A DNA stretch of 64,000 nt, taken from positions 620,001-684,000 of the forward strand of contig NZ_JAJTWU010000002.1 of NCBI RefSeq assembly GCF_021353265.1, in the 5' to 3' direction. Position 1 is the stretch's first letter. Every line of letters starts with the position of its first letter. Positions 1-6,725 of this stretch are shown one piece after another. Origin of the DNA: Pelomonas cellulosilytica. GTDB lineage: Bacteria > Pseudomonadota > Gammaproteobacteria > Burkholderiales > Burkholderiaceae_C. The position numbers were made by a program, and so were the translations under genes. The notes below the pieces were generated by a model, which had not been told where the DNA came from, did no database searches, and worked only from the letters and a program-made list of their open reading frames with translations.

Positions 1-144
1 ACGCAGCTCAACGCGCTGCTTAACGGCACGGAGCTGTACACGCAGGGCGCCAAGCGCATCGCCGAGGTCACCGAGCGCGCCGGCGAGATTGACGCCGAGC
101 TGCTGGGGCTGATGGAACGCTGGGAAGAGCTGGAGGCCAAGTGA
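1..144 (+). CDS. ABC-F family ATPase, C-terminal fragment
   Basis: The frame is open from the window edge and ends in TGA at 142-144, giving 47 residues. The tail is charged and helical and ends RWEELEAK. Ala/Glu-rich helices with an Arg-Trp-Glu-Glu-Leu ending are typical of the C-terminal end of Uup/EttA/YheS-like ABC-F proteins, which act on ribosomes rather than in transport. No nucleotide-binding motif is visible because the gene starts outside the window, so the subfamily cannot be assigned. Confidence 0.7.
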   Translation, partial: TQLNALLNGTELYTQGAKRIAEVTERAGEIDAELLGLMERWEELEAK

Positions 145-195
145 GGATGCGCTTCGCCCAGCCGCGGTTTCCTGCCTATTCCCTGGAGTCTTGAA

Positions 196-576
196 GTGAA
201 CGCTTTGCAGCAGGAATGGCTGGCACTGCAGAGTCAGCATGAGCGGTACGAAGCGCTGGCGCTCGCCGTGAAGCTGGTGGCTTTTGCGGCCACGGTACTG
301 GTTTCGGACAACACGCTGGCCCTCGCGCTGCTGGTGCTGCTGTGGCTGCAGGAGGCCGTGCTCAAGACTTTCCAGGGCCGGCTGGGCGATCGGCTGCTGC
401 GGGTCGAGGCCGCGTTGAAGGCCGGCACGGAATTGCCAGCGATGCAACTGCACAGCGATTGGCTGGCCATCCGCCCTCAGGGTGTCGGCCTCGCGACGCA
501 ATACTTGAAGAGCGCGCTGCGTCCGACCGTTGCGCTGCCGTACCCACTGCTGATGCTGTTGATCGTGCTGGCCTGA
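196..576 (+). CDS. small hypothetical membrane protein
   Basis: 126 residues from a GTG start; the preceding bases CTGGAGTCTTGAA give a weak ribosome site. Residues about 20-55 form one or two hydrophobic helices and residues about 107-126 another, so it is probably a polytopic inner-membrane protein with a short polar middle. It lies 51 bp after the ABC-F gene on the same strand and could be cotranscribed. I do not recognise a family. Codon use looks like that of its neighbours. It converges with the receiver-domain gene, whose stop is only 18 bp away. Confidence 0.6.
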   Translation: MNALQQEWLALQSQHERYEALALAVKLVAFAATVLVSDNTLALALLVLLWLQEAVLKTFQGRLGDRLLRVEAALKAGTELPAMQLHSDWLAIRPQGVGLATQYLKSALRPTVALPYPLLMLLIVLA

Positions 577-594
577 CGGCCTGGCAGCCGGCGT

Positions 595-1215
595 TCACGC
601 CGGTTGCAGCTTCTCCAGCGGCACGAAGCTGTTCTGGCCCTTGAGCTGCACGACGGTTTCGCCGGATCTGTGAACGACGTACTGCGCCACATGTACGGCG
701 CCGTTGAAGTGCACCTTGTCGCCCGGCTTGATGAGCGGCAGCGGGGGCATGACGGGCAGCTGCGCGCGCGGTGTTGGCCGTGCGCTGCGCACCACATCGC
801 GTACCTGGCTGTGCAGGCCAGGCGCGCTCCTCGCCAGTGCGTCCAGTGAGCGGCTCACTTCCGCCTTGAGCTGCTCGGCTGTGAAGGGTTTCTTCAGCAG
901 GAAATGCGCGCCGTGGGCTTCGGCCTCAAGTTGGCGCTCGGGCGTCACGTCGAAGCTCAGCAGTGACAGCTGCAGCGCCGGCTGCACCTCGCGCAGCCGC
1001 TGGAACAGTTGCAGCCCCGTCAGCGGGGCCTTGGCGAACCAGTCGGTGATGAGGAACTGGGGCTTGAAGACCAAGCCTTGCGCCAGCGCGGTGTCACTGT
1101 CGGCGCAGCACAGGATTCTGTCTGCCGCGAAGCCGTGGCCCTGCAGCAGTTGGCGTGCAAAGGCCTGGACACCGGCCAGAGGATCTACAACAAGGAATTT
1201 CAACGGGTCGCGCAT
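595..1215 (-). CDS. response regulator receiver protein with unusual C-terminal domain
   Basis: 206 residues. Residues 5-125 are a CheY-like receiver: a single acidic residue after the first strand (Asp11), the phospho-acceptor candidate Asp58 in LITDW, and Lys108/Lys109 in LLKKPF. The usual Asp-Asp pair of the acidic pocket is reduced to one Asp, so metal binding may be weaker. After an Ala/Arg/Pro-rich linker the last 50 or so residues form a small beta-rich stretch (KPGDKVHFNG, then VVQLKGQ) that resembles no common DNA-binding output domain. No kinase gene is adjacent, so this looks like an orphan regulator, perhaps acting by protein contact. Confidence 0.75.
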   Translation of the reverse strand: MRDPLKFLVVDPLAGVQAFARQLLQGHGFAADRILCCADSDTALAQGLVFKPQFLITDWFAKAPLTGLQLFQRLREVQPALQLSLLSFDVTPERQLEAEAHGAHFLLKKPFTAEQLKAEVSRSLDALARSAPGLHSQVRDVVRSARPTPRAQLPVMPPLPLIKPGDKVHFNGAVHVAQYVVHRSGETVVQLKGQNSFVPLEKLQPA

Positions 1216-1319
1216 GTCACATCGGGGGCCGCAGCCGGTTGCGGTGCCTGAGGCGACTTATTTTGCGGGCAGCTTGTGCGGGTTCCGTCGAAAAGCAGCG
1301 GGGCGCCGGGAATTTTTTG

Positions 1320-1682
1320 TCAGCACTGATAGCGGCAGAAGTCCGCCCGGAGTCCGCTCGATGTGCGAGCCAGGTAGAGCAGTACGGGTTCTCCCGTGTC
1401 TCCTGTTAGCGTGTGCAGGCCGTCGCGAATGTCGTCCGGCAGCAGGCCCTCGAAGCCGAGGCTGAACTGCTCGCCCGGCTGGTTTCCATGCTGCGTGTCC
1501 ACTGATTTCAGCGTAACCATATGGCCTTCCACCGCAAACGCTTGGCCCAGGTGAGCCTGCCAACTGGCCTGCCCGGACAGGCCTCCCAGGCTGGGGCGCG
1601 TGGCCGCCAGTGCAGTGGACGCACCGGCGGCGGCAGCCAGCACGCTCGCGCTGCTTTTCAGGAAATTGCGTTTGTTCATCAT
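1320..1682 (-). CDS. exported DUF6916-like protein
   Basis: About 120 residues. The N-terminus reads MMNKRNFLKSS and is followed by an Ala-rich hydrophobic stretch ending in ALA, which is a signal peptide with a Tat-like KR-x-FLK motif. The mature part has a GEQFSLGFEG motif that matches GRAPFSLMFEA in the 105-residue protein encoded at 3773-4090, so I regard the two as paralogues of the DUF6916 type. The ATG at 1682 overlaps the GNAT stop in an ATGA arrangement; a second ATG follows at 1679. It is the last gene of the seven-gene operon and the only one apart from the PEP-CTERM gene with an export signal. Molecular function is unknown. Confidence 0.7.
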   Translation of the reverse strand: MMNKRNFLKSSASVLAAAAGASTALAATRPSLGGLSGQASWQAHLGQAFAVEGHMVTLKSVDTQHGNQPGEQFSLGFEGLLPDDIRDGLHTLTGDTGEPVLLYLARTSSGLRADFCRYQC

Positions 1683-2176
1683 GGCAGGCACTCCTCGGGC
1701 TGCGGGGCTGGGGCCGGCCGGAGCATGGGCTGGTACAGGCCCTGTGGCTCGCCCTCGGGAAGAAAGCCGAGCCGCTCGTAGAGCCGCCGGGCGGGGTTGT
1801 GGATCTCGACCTGGATGCCCAGGTGACGGCCCGACGGAGCCGCCTCGTCCATCAGCGCGCGCAGGCAGCGTGTTCCGAGACCCTGGCCGCGCCAGTCGGG
1901 CAGCAACGTGATGTCCAGCACGTGCAGGCGGTCGGGCCGGGCGTCGACCCACAGCCGCCCGGCCACCGCGTCGTCTACGAGGATGAGTTGGCAGAGGGCG
2001 TGCGGGAAATGCCTCCGGTAGTGCTGTTGCTGGGCCTGATGCTGCTGGGTGACGAAGGCCTCGCACTGCGCGCGTGGCCAGCCTGTCAGTGCCAGTTCGT
2101 CGGTGCGAGTGCTGGCGTAGATGGCCAGTTGCCAGGGGTCGTCGCCGGGCGTCGCGGTGCGCAGTCGGTAGTCCAT
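1679..2176 (-). CDS. GNAT family N-acetyltransferase
   Basis: 165 residues. The acetyl-CoA pyrophosphate-binding motif RGQGLG is at 96-101 and is followed by an Asn at 127 and the RLYERLGF helix at 131-138, the standard GNAT C-terminal motifs. Known family role: transfer of an acetyl group from acetyl-CoA to an amine. The substrate cannot be read from sequence. It sits 17 bp after the third collar protein and overlaps the exported DUF6916-like gene by 4 bp, so it is translationally coupled inside the operon. It may modify a product of that operon, which is inference. Confidence 0.85.
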   Translation of the reverse strand: MDYRLRTATPGDDPWQLAIYASTRTDELALTGWPRAQCEAFVTQQHQAQQQHYRRHFPHALCQLILVDDAVAGRLWVDARPDRLHVLDITLLPDWRGQGLGTRCLRALMDEAAPSGRHLGIQVEIHNPARRLYERLGFLPEGEPQGLYQPMLRPAPAPQPEECLP

Positions 2177-2193
2177 GGCGCCTCGCCCCGCGT

Positions 2194-2709
2194 TCAGCCG
2201 CGGGGCGGGAAGACGCCCTGCATCGCGATGCAGAAACTCAGCGCCTGGAAGGGCTGCCGGTTCTCATGCGCCTGACTGCTGCCGACCGCGCCGATGGCGG
2301 AAGCATCCATCGGCGCTGCCGCTCCAGGAAGGTGGTACAGATTGCCGCTACTGCCGGGCGCCATCAGCATGCCCGTCGGGGTGGTTGCCGAGGGTGTGAT
2401 GCCGGCCATCAGCGCGTGGCTGTGGCTGGGCATCTCCTGCGGCAGCAGCGTTACGGAGGGCGCGCCTGCCGTCTCGCCGAGCACCCGGTCGCTGAGGCCC
2501 GGACCCTGGCCCTGGCCCATCGCGAAGCTGCCGTCCAGGTTGGGAAGCGCGAAGTTGGACATGCCATTTCCGCCGTAAGTGGTGCCGAGCAGCGAAAAGA
2601 GAGCCGTGTTCTGGCTGATGGGCAGCAACTGGCCATCGCAACGCGCCCAGCCCTTGGGTGCGAAGTTGTAGGGCATGACGCGGATTTCGGCGACGAAGGG
2701 GTTGGACAT
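2194..2709 (-). CDS. phage tail collar domain protein (microcystin-dependent protein family), copy 3
   Basis: 171 residues. The N-terminus carries the family features: a strand-rich FAPKGWARCDGQ segment at 16-27, then SLLGTTYGGNG at 39-49 and a FALPNLDG strand at 53-60. The C-terminal half holds a SHSHALMAG region and ends in LSFCIAMQGVFPPRG, the typical hydrophobic closing strand. The family is named for the collar domain of short tail fibres, but many bacterial members lie outside prophages, as here. There is no signal peptide. Compared with copies 1 and 2 it has NLDGSFAM in place of the usual DLRGR, so the domain core has diverged. Function is unknown. Confidence 0.85.
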   Translation of the reverse strand: MSNPFVAEIRVMPYNFAPKGWARCDGQLLPISQNTALFSLLGTTYGGNGMSNFALPNLDGSFAMGQGQGPGLSDRVLGETAGAPSVTLLPQEMPSHSHALMAGITPSATTPTGMLMAPGSSGNLYHLPGAAAPMDASAIGAVGSSQAHENRQPFQALSFCIAMQGVFPPRG

Positions 2710-2719
2710 GCCACGCTCC

Positions 2720-3238
2720 TCAAGTGGGTGACGGGTAGATGCCGTACAGCGAGATGATGTAGTTGACGGTCAGCGTCGGCGCCATGTTTTCGTGGGGCTG
2801 CTGACCACCCCAGACGCTGGTAATGGCGCCGCTGGCCATCGGCGTCGTGGCCGGACCGGGGCCGTAAGTGGCTCCCGTTGTGGTCGCCAGCAAGTTGCCA
2901 CCGGGCGCCCCTAGGTTGGCTGCCGCCGTGCTGGCGATTGCGGGATGGCTGTGCGCGGGCGTCTGGCCGGACTGCAGAGTCACGCTCTCGGTGCCGCCAA
3001 TCTGGCCGATGGTTCGCGGTGACAGTCCGGGCCCCTGGCCTTGGTGAACCGGCACGCGGCCGCGCAGGTCTGGCAGCGCGAACGTGTTCTGGCCGTCACC
3101 GCCATAAGTGGTGCCGATCAGGTTGTACAGCGTCTCGTTTTCGGCAATCGCCACCAGCTGTCCCTGGCATAGCGCCCAGCGGTCGGGCGCAAAGTTGCCG
3201 GCGAAGAGGCGGATCTCGCCTAGGTAGGGGTTCGACAT
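2720..3238 (-). CDS. phage tail collar domain protein (microcystin-dependent protein family), copy 2
   Basis: 172 residues with the same plan as its neighbours: MSNPYLGEIR start, FAPDRWALCQGQ, LIGTTYGGDG, ALPDLRGRVPVH, a PAHSHPAI histidine motif in the middle and a closing VNYIISLYGIYP. The gaps to the flanking copies are only 15 and 10 bp. No signal peptide or membrane helix is visible, so the protein is made in the cytoplasm or exported by a route that needs no cleavable signal. It is clearly a paralogue of the products at 2194-2709 and 3254-3763, but the variable middle differs, suggesting different partners for each copy. Confidence 0.87.
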   Translation of the reverse strand: MSNPYLGEIRLFAGNFAPDRWALCQGQLVAIAENETLYNLIGTTYGGDGQNTFALPDLRGRVPVHQGQGPGLSPRTIGQIGGTESVTLQSGQTPAHSHPAIASTAAANLGAPGGNLLATTTGATYGPGPATTPMASGAITSVWGGQQPHENMAPTLTVNYIISLYGIYPSPT

Positions 3239-3253
3239 GTCGATCTCCTCGGG

Positions 3254-3763
3254 TCAGTCGCGGCTGGGGAACATGCCGACCAGTGCGATGGCCCAGCTGA
3301 GCACCTGAAAGGGCTGCATGTTGGGATGCGGTTGGCCGCCCACGTTGGGGGCGATGGTGCCCGGGTCCATCACGGTGGCGCTACCGGCCGTCGCATAGCG
3401 GTCGACACCGCCGCGCCCTTTGGTGGCGGGTACGGCGTTGCCCGGGGCGTTGGCGTTGGCCAGTTCGCTGGTAGCGACCAGCGTGTGCGTATGGGGGGGG
3501 ATCTGGCTGGTGCTCAGCGTGACGGCTTCCTGCCCGCTCGACAAGCCGAGCGGCAGGTCCGTACTGGAGTGAAGGGGCGCGCGGCCGCGCAGGTCGGGCA
3601 GCTTGAAATTGGTCACGCCGTTGCCGCCGTAGGTGGTGCCCAGAAGCGAGAAGAGGGCCTGGTTCTGCTGTATTGGCAGGATCTGGCCATTGCAAAGCGC
3701 CCAGCCCTTGGGTGCGTAGTTGAAGCTCATCAACCGAAGCTCGCCGAGGAATTGATCGGACAT
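3254..3763 (-). CDS. phage tail collar domain protein (microcystin-dependent protein family), copy 1
   Basis: 169 residues and first of the three copies in transcription order. It starts MSDQFLGELRL, then has NYAPKGWALCNGQ, SLLGTTYGGNG, KLPDLRGRAPLH, an IPPHTHTL histidine motif and a closing LSWAIALVGMFPSRD. The PxHTH motif is characteristic of collar and microcystin-dependent proteins and may bind metal at a trimer axis, as in short tail fibres (family knowledge, not shown here). The preceding bases AGGAGACCTTC give a good ribosome site for the ATG at 3763. There are no phage structural genes nearby. Confidence 0.87.
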   Translation of the reverse strand: MSDQFLGELRLMSFNYAPKGWALCNGQILPIQQNQALFSLLGTTYGGNGVTNFKLPDLRGRAPLHSSTDLPLGLSSGQEAVTLSTSQIPPHTHTLVATSELANANAPGNAVPATKGRGGVDRYATAGSATVMDPGTIAPNVGGQPHPNMQPFQVLSWAIALVGMFPSRD

Positions 3764-3772
3764 GAAGGTCTC

Positions 3773-4090
3773 CTAGCCGAACACGGCTTCGTATTGCACG
3801 CCCGTCGCGGTCCGCGCGATGGGCACGAGGAAGATGTCCATGCTGCCCATCTGCGCGTGCTCCAGCCGATAGATGCGCTGTGGCAACGCGGGCTCGGGCG
3901 CTTCGAACATGAGGCTGAAAGGGGCGCGTCCTTCGGGAGGCGCCCATTGGCCCGGCTTGGCTTCGATGAGTCGGGCGGTCAGGCGGCCAGCTTCGCCGAG
4001 TTGCAGCGTGAACACGCTGCCAACGAGGGGCTCGAACTGTGCCAGCGTGATCGTGCCGTCAGGCACGTCGGCGCGCCGCGCCAGCGCCAA
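3773..4090 (-). CDS. DUF6916-like protein, cytoplasmic form
   Basis: 105 residues without an export signal. It reads as a compact beta-rich domain with PFSLMFEAPEPA in the middle, YRLEHAQMG and IFLVPIART near the end and a YEAVFG terminus, matching the pattern of DUF6916 proteins. The annotated ATG overlaps the PEP-CTERM gene by 32 bp; a GTG at 4066 would reduce the overlap to 8 bp and is a plausible alternative start. It lies 9 bp before collar copy 1. Such small domains often accompany collar-protein triplets, in my recollection. The biochemical role is unknown. Confidence 0.7.
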   Translation of the reverse strand: MALARRADVPDGTITLAQFEPLVGSVFTLQLGEAGRLTARLIEAKPGQWAPPEGRAPFSLMFEAPEPALPQRIYRLEHAQMGSMDIFLVPIARTATGVQYEAVFG

Positions 4091-4778
4091 GAGCTGCCAC
4101 CAGGAACAACGCGAGCGAGGCGGGTTCCGGCACCCTGTTGCCCGGGTCTGTGGGGCCTGGCCCGTTGCCGTTGTCCTGGGTGATCAGCGTGATTAGGAAG
4201 TCGGCGTGATCCTCGCTGCTGCCGATGTTGATACCCCGGTCCCTGAAGAGAATGTCGTCGAGGTAGAGGCTGACGGTGTCGGCGTCGATGAGATTGACGA
4301 GGCTGGCCGCCGAGACGGAGGGGGCCAGGCCGCTGACGCCGCTGTCGGCGAAGCCGTCGAAGGTGGTGACGCTGAGGCCGACAATGGTCTTTCCGGCAAT
4401 GCTGAGCCCGTCAAACTCGTAGCGTGCGTGGTCAAAGGGCAAGCCCAGGTAGCCGGTGATGCTGCCTGCAAGGGTGACGTCTCCCGCAAAGGCGCGTACG
4501 CGGATGGTCTCGCCAACGAAGGTGACCTCCTCGCCGGCCAGCATCCAGGTGCTTACTGCCCCACCGTCGCCGGTGTGGATGCCCGTGGCCAAATTGGCCG
4601 CGCTGACCAACTGGGACACGTTGATCGGCGTCGAGTCGCCCACGACGCCGAGTGGAGCAATCAGCTTGACGGTGATGTCGCTCTGGAAGCCGGCGAGCGC
4701 CGGTGGGGCGCACATCGCGATCACCGAGCCAATGAGGGCGCCGAGCAGTCGGCGGGCGGAAGATGAATCGGGTCTCAT
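4059..4778 (-). CDS. PEP-CTERM sorting domain protein
   Basis: 239 residues. Residues 1-29 form a signal peptide ending in PALAG. The C-terminus holds VPEPASLALF, a hydrophobic helix and the basic tail ARRRA: the PEP-CTERM signal recognised by exosortase/EpsH-type sorting enzymes in bacteria that make exopolysaccharide. The middle is beta-rich and low in Cys, as expected for a surface or biofilm-matrix protein. The start is well placed behind GGGAGGCGCC. It is the first gene of the operon carrying the collar proteins, 99 bp downstream of the MocR stop. The exosortase gene itself is not in the window. Confidence 0.85.
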   Translation of the reverse strand: MRPDSSSARRLLGALIGSVIAMCAPPALAGFQSDITVKLIAPLGVVGDSTPINVSQLVSAANLATGIHTGDGGAVSTWMLAGEEVTFVGETIRVRAFAGDVTLAGSITGYLGLPFDHARYEFDGLSIAGKTIVGLSVTTFDGFADSGVSGLAPSVSAASLVNLIDADTVSLYLDDILFRDRGINIGSSEDHADFLITLITQDNGNGPGPTDPGNRVPEPASLALFLVAALGAGAARRRA

Positions 4779-4877
4779 GGCGCCTCCCTAGATATGGGCT
4801 GGCCCGGAGTTGACTCGCCTTGGAGGCCCTTCGCCAGTGGCCTTCCCCGCGATTGAGGGGGCTGAGATGCGCAGAAA

Positions 4878-6311
4878 TTAGGGAGTCGCCGAGTGCCCCG
4901 AGATGTCGTCCGCGCACGCGCGCAAAAGACGCCAAAAGGCCGGGTCTTGCGACGTGGCCATGTTGATGCGCATCAGTGATCCGGGGCATCGCGTGGCGCT
5001 GAACAGCGCGCCGGGAGCCGTCAGCCAGCCGGCGTCCAGCAGCGGCTGGGCGAGGCGTTCGGTGTCGACGCCGGCGTCCAGCCAGCCGAACAGCCCGTCG
5101 GGCGGCGCTGCCCACCGGAAGCCCTGCCTGGCCGCGAGCGTGGCCACACGCTGGCGTGCCTGCGCCAGGCGCTCCCGCAAGCGCTGGGCATGTCGGCGCA
5201 AACGCCCCTGTTCCAGGCACAGCGCCACGGCGCGCTCCATCACCGGCGAGCTGGTCAGCCCGTCCAGCAGCTTGGCGTCGGTCAGCGCACCCAGCCGCTC
5301 GGGTGCTGCAGCCAGGTAGCCCACGCGCCAGGCCGGCGTCAGCACCTTGGAGAAGCCGCTGACGTAGACGACGCGGCGCAGCCCGTCCAGCGCGGCCAGC
5401 CGGGGCACGTGCTCGGCGGCGAGGAAGCCGTAGCTGTCGTCCTCGACGATGGAGAAGTCGTGCTCGTCGGCCAGGCGAAGCAGCTTGTGGGCGGTGGCCA
5501 GGTCCAGGCTGTGACCCGTGGGGTTGTGCAGCACCGGCACGGTCAGGTACAGGCGCGGTGCGTGCTCGGCGGCCAGCGTGGCCAGCACGCCCAGGTCCGG
5601 GCCGTGCACGCCGCGTGGCACCGGCAGCAGCCGGATGCCGGCCTGCGTCAGCCGCGCAAAGATGATGGCCCAGCCGGGGTCGTCGACGAGCACGGCGTCG
5701 CCCGGCTGCAGTTGGGTGCGAATCAGCAGGTCCAGCGCGTGCGTGGCGCCATTCGTCGTCAAGATTTGCGCCGGGCTCGCGTGGATGCCCAGGTCGGCCA
5801 GCCGCTGCGACAGCGCCGCGCGCAGCCGTTCGTCGCCGCTGGGGTCGCCGTAGCTGACCTGCAGCGACTGCGAGTCGGCCTGGTTGAGCCGGCGCAGCGC
5901 GGACTGCAGCAGCACCGGGTCCAGCCACTCGGCGGGCAGCGTGCCGAGGCCCGGCGAGCGGCCTGCGTCGGCTTCGAACATGCCGCGGATGAGGGCCGTC
6001 GCGTCGACCGGCGCTTGGCGTGTGGTGGCGAGCGGCTTGGGGCTGCGCGAGGCGGCAGGCCGCGTCTCGCGCACGAAGAAGCCGCGCTGGCGGCGCGCCT
6101 CCAGCAGGCCGGCAGCCTGCAGCTGGTCGTAGGCGGCAACGACGGTGTGCGGGCTCACGCCATGCTGGCGCGCGCAGTCGCGCACCGAGGGCAGCCGGGC
6201 GCCGGGCAGCAGCAGCCGCTCGCGGATGCGCTGGGCGAACCGCTCGGCCAGTTGGCCCGCTAGGGGCTCGCTGGCGCCGCGTTGCAGCGGCGGGTGTGTA
6301 CCGGTGGGCAT
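4878..6311 (-). CDS. MocR-type regulator (GntR HTH fused to aminotransferase fold)
   Basis: 477 residues. Residues 15-80 are a GntR winged helix (LPSVRDCARQHGVS at 40-53, then the recognition helix). Residues about 105-470 are an aminotransferase class I/II domain with LHNPTG at 261-266, EDDSYGF at 290-296 and the PLP lysine Lys322 in GFSKVLTPAWR. This is the MocR/PdxR architecture, in which PLP or an amino acid adduct tunes DNA binding. The ATG at 6311 was chosen because the GntR domain begins right after it; upstream in-frame codons read through the operator region. It diverges from the DUF2917/racemase/aminotransferase genes and probably controls them and itself through the palindrome at 6314-6351. 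Confidence 0.88.
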   Translation of the reverse strand: MPTGTHPPLQRGASEPLAGQLAERFAQRIRERLLLPGARLPSVRDCARQHGVSPHTVVAAYDQLQAAGLLEARRQRGFFVRETRPAASRSPKPLATTRQAPVDATALIRGMFEADAGRSPGLGTLPAEWLDPVLLQSALRRLNQADSQSLQVSYGDPSGDERLRAALSQRLADLGIHASPAQILTTNGATHALDLLIRTQLQPGDAVLVDDPGWAIIFARLTQAGIRLLPVPRGVHGPDLGVLATLAAEHAPRLYLTVPVLHNPTGHSLDLATAHKLLRLADEHDFSIVEDDSYGFLAAEHVPRLAALDGLRRVVYVSGFSKVLTPAWRVGYLAAAPERLGALTDAKLLDGLTSSPVMERAVALCLEQGRLRRHAQRLRERLAQARQRVATLAARQGFRWAAPPDGLFGWLDAGVDTERLAQPLLDAGWLTAPGALFSATRCPGSLMRINMATSQDPAFWRLLRACADDISGHSATP

Positions 6312-6313
6312 GG

Positions 6314-6351
6314 CAGTACAGATTCGGCGTGTGATGCAGTGGACTGTACTG
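6314..6351. promoter_or_regulatory. inverted repeat, candidate MocR operator
   Basis: CAGTACAG at 6314-6321 and CTGTACTG at 6344-6351 are perfect 8-bp inverted arms separated by 22 bp, so their centres are 30 bp apart, near three helical turns. The element lies 2-40 bp upstream of the MocR start and 69-106 bp upstream of the divergent DUF2917 start. Paired half-sites of this kind are usual for dimeric GntR/MocR regulators. Binding is inferred from position and symmetry. Confidence 0.6.
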
Positions 6352-6419
6352 TTGGTGTATCGGTGCGTGTTCCTAGACTGAGCGCACGCCGGGGGTATCC
6401 GCCGGCGCATTGAATCTGC

Positions 6420-6725
6420 ATGGAGGCGCTCGCGATGGACGAACGATTCACGACCCGGCTGGGTCCCGGCCAGGCGCTCACGCTGGCCGCCGGCCGCACG
6501 CCGCGGCGCCTTGTCGTGACCTGCGGCCGGCTGTGGCTTACGGTTGGCGGCAGCGCGGACGACCACTGGCTGCTGGCCGGCGATGGGTTGACGCTGGAGG
6601 CCGGCCAGCCGGCCGTCGTCGAGGGCTGGCCCGAGGCTGCGTTCCACCTATTGCATCCGGTGGCGCAGCGCCGCGCCCCCGGGCTGCGGACCGGCATGGG
6701 CCTGCCGCTGGGGCAGGGCGCATGA
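6420..6725 (+). CDS. DUF2917 domain protein
   Basis: 101 residues; a second ATG at 6435 (MDERFTTRLG) is an alternative start. The sequence is a cupin-like beta stretch: RRLVVTCGRLWLTVGG, then DDHWLLAGDGLTLEAG and a closing VVEGWPEAAFHLL. This matches DUF2917 proteins, which often sit beside MocR-type regulators and amino acid genes in Burkholderiales; function is not established. Its stop overlaps the racemase start in an ATGA junction, so the two are translationally coupled. Confidence 0.75.
   Translation: MEALAMDERFTTRLGPGQALTLAAGRTPRRLVVTCGRLWLTVGGSADDHWLLAGDGLTLEAGQPAVVEGWPEAAFHLLHPVAQRRAPGLRTGMGLPLGQGA

Noticed and set aside
2194-3763. Prophage remnant suggested by the tail-collar domains
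   Set aside because: No capsid, portal, integrase, tail-sheath or lysis gene is nearby and the genes lie in an operon with a GNAT, DUF6916-like and PEP-CTERM genes. Collar-type proteins are widespread outside phages.
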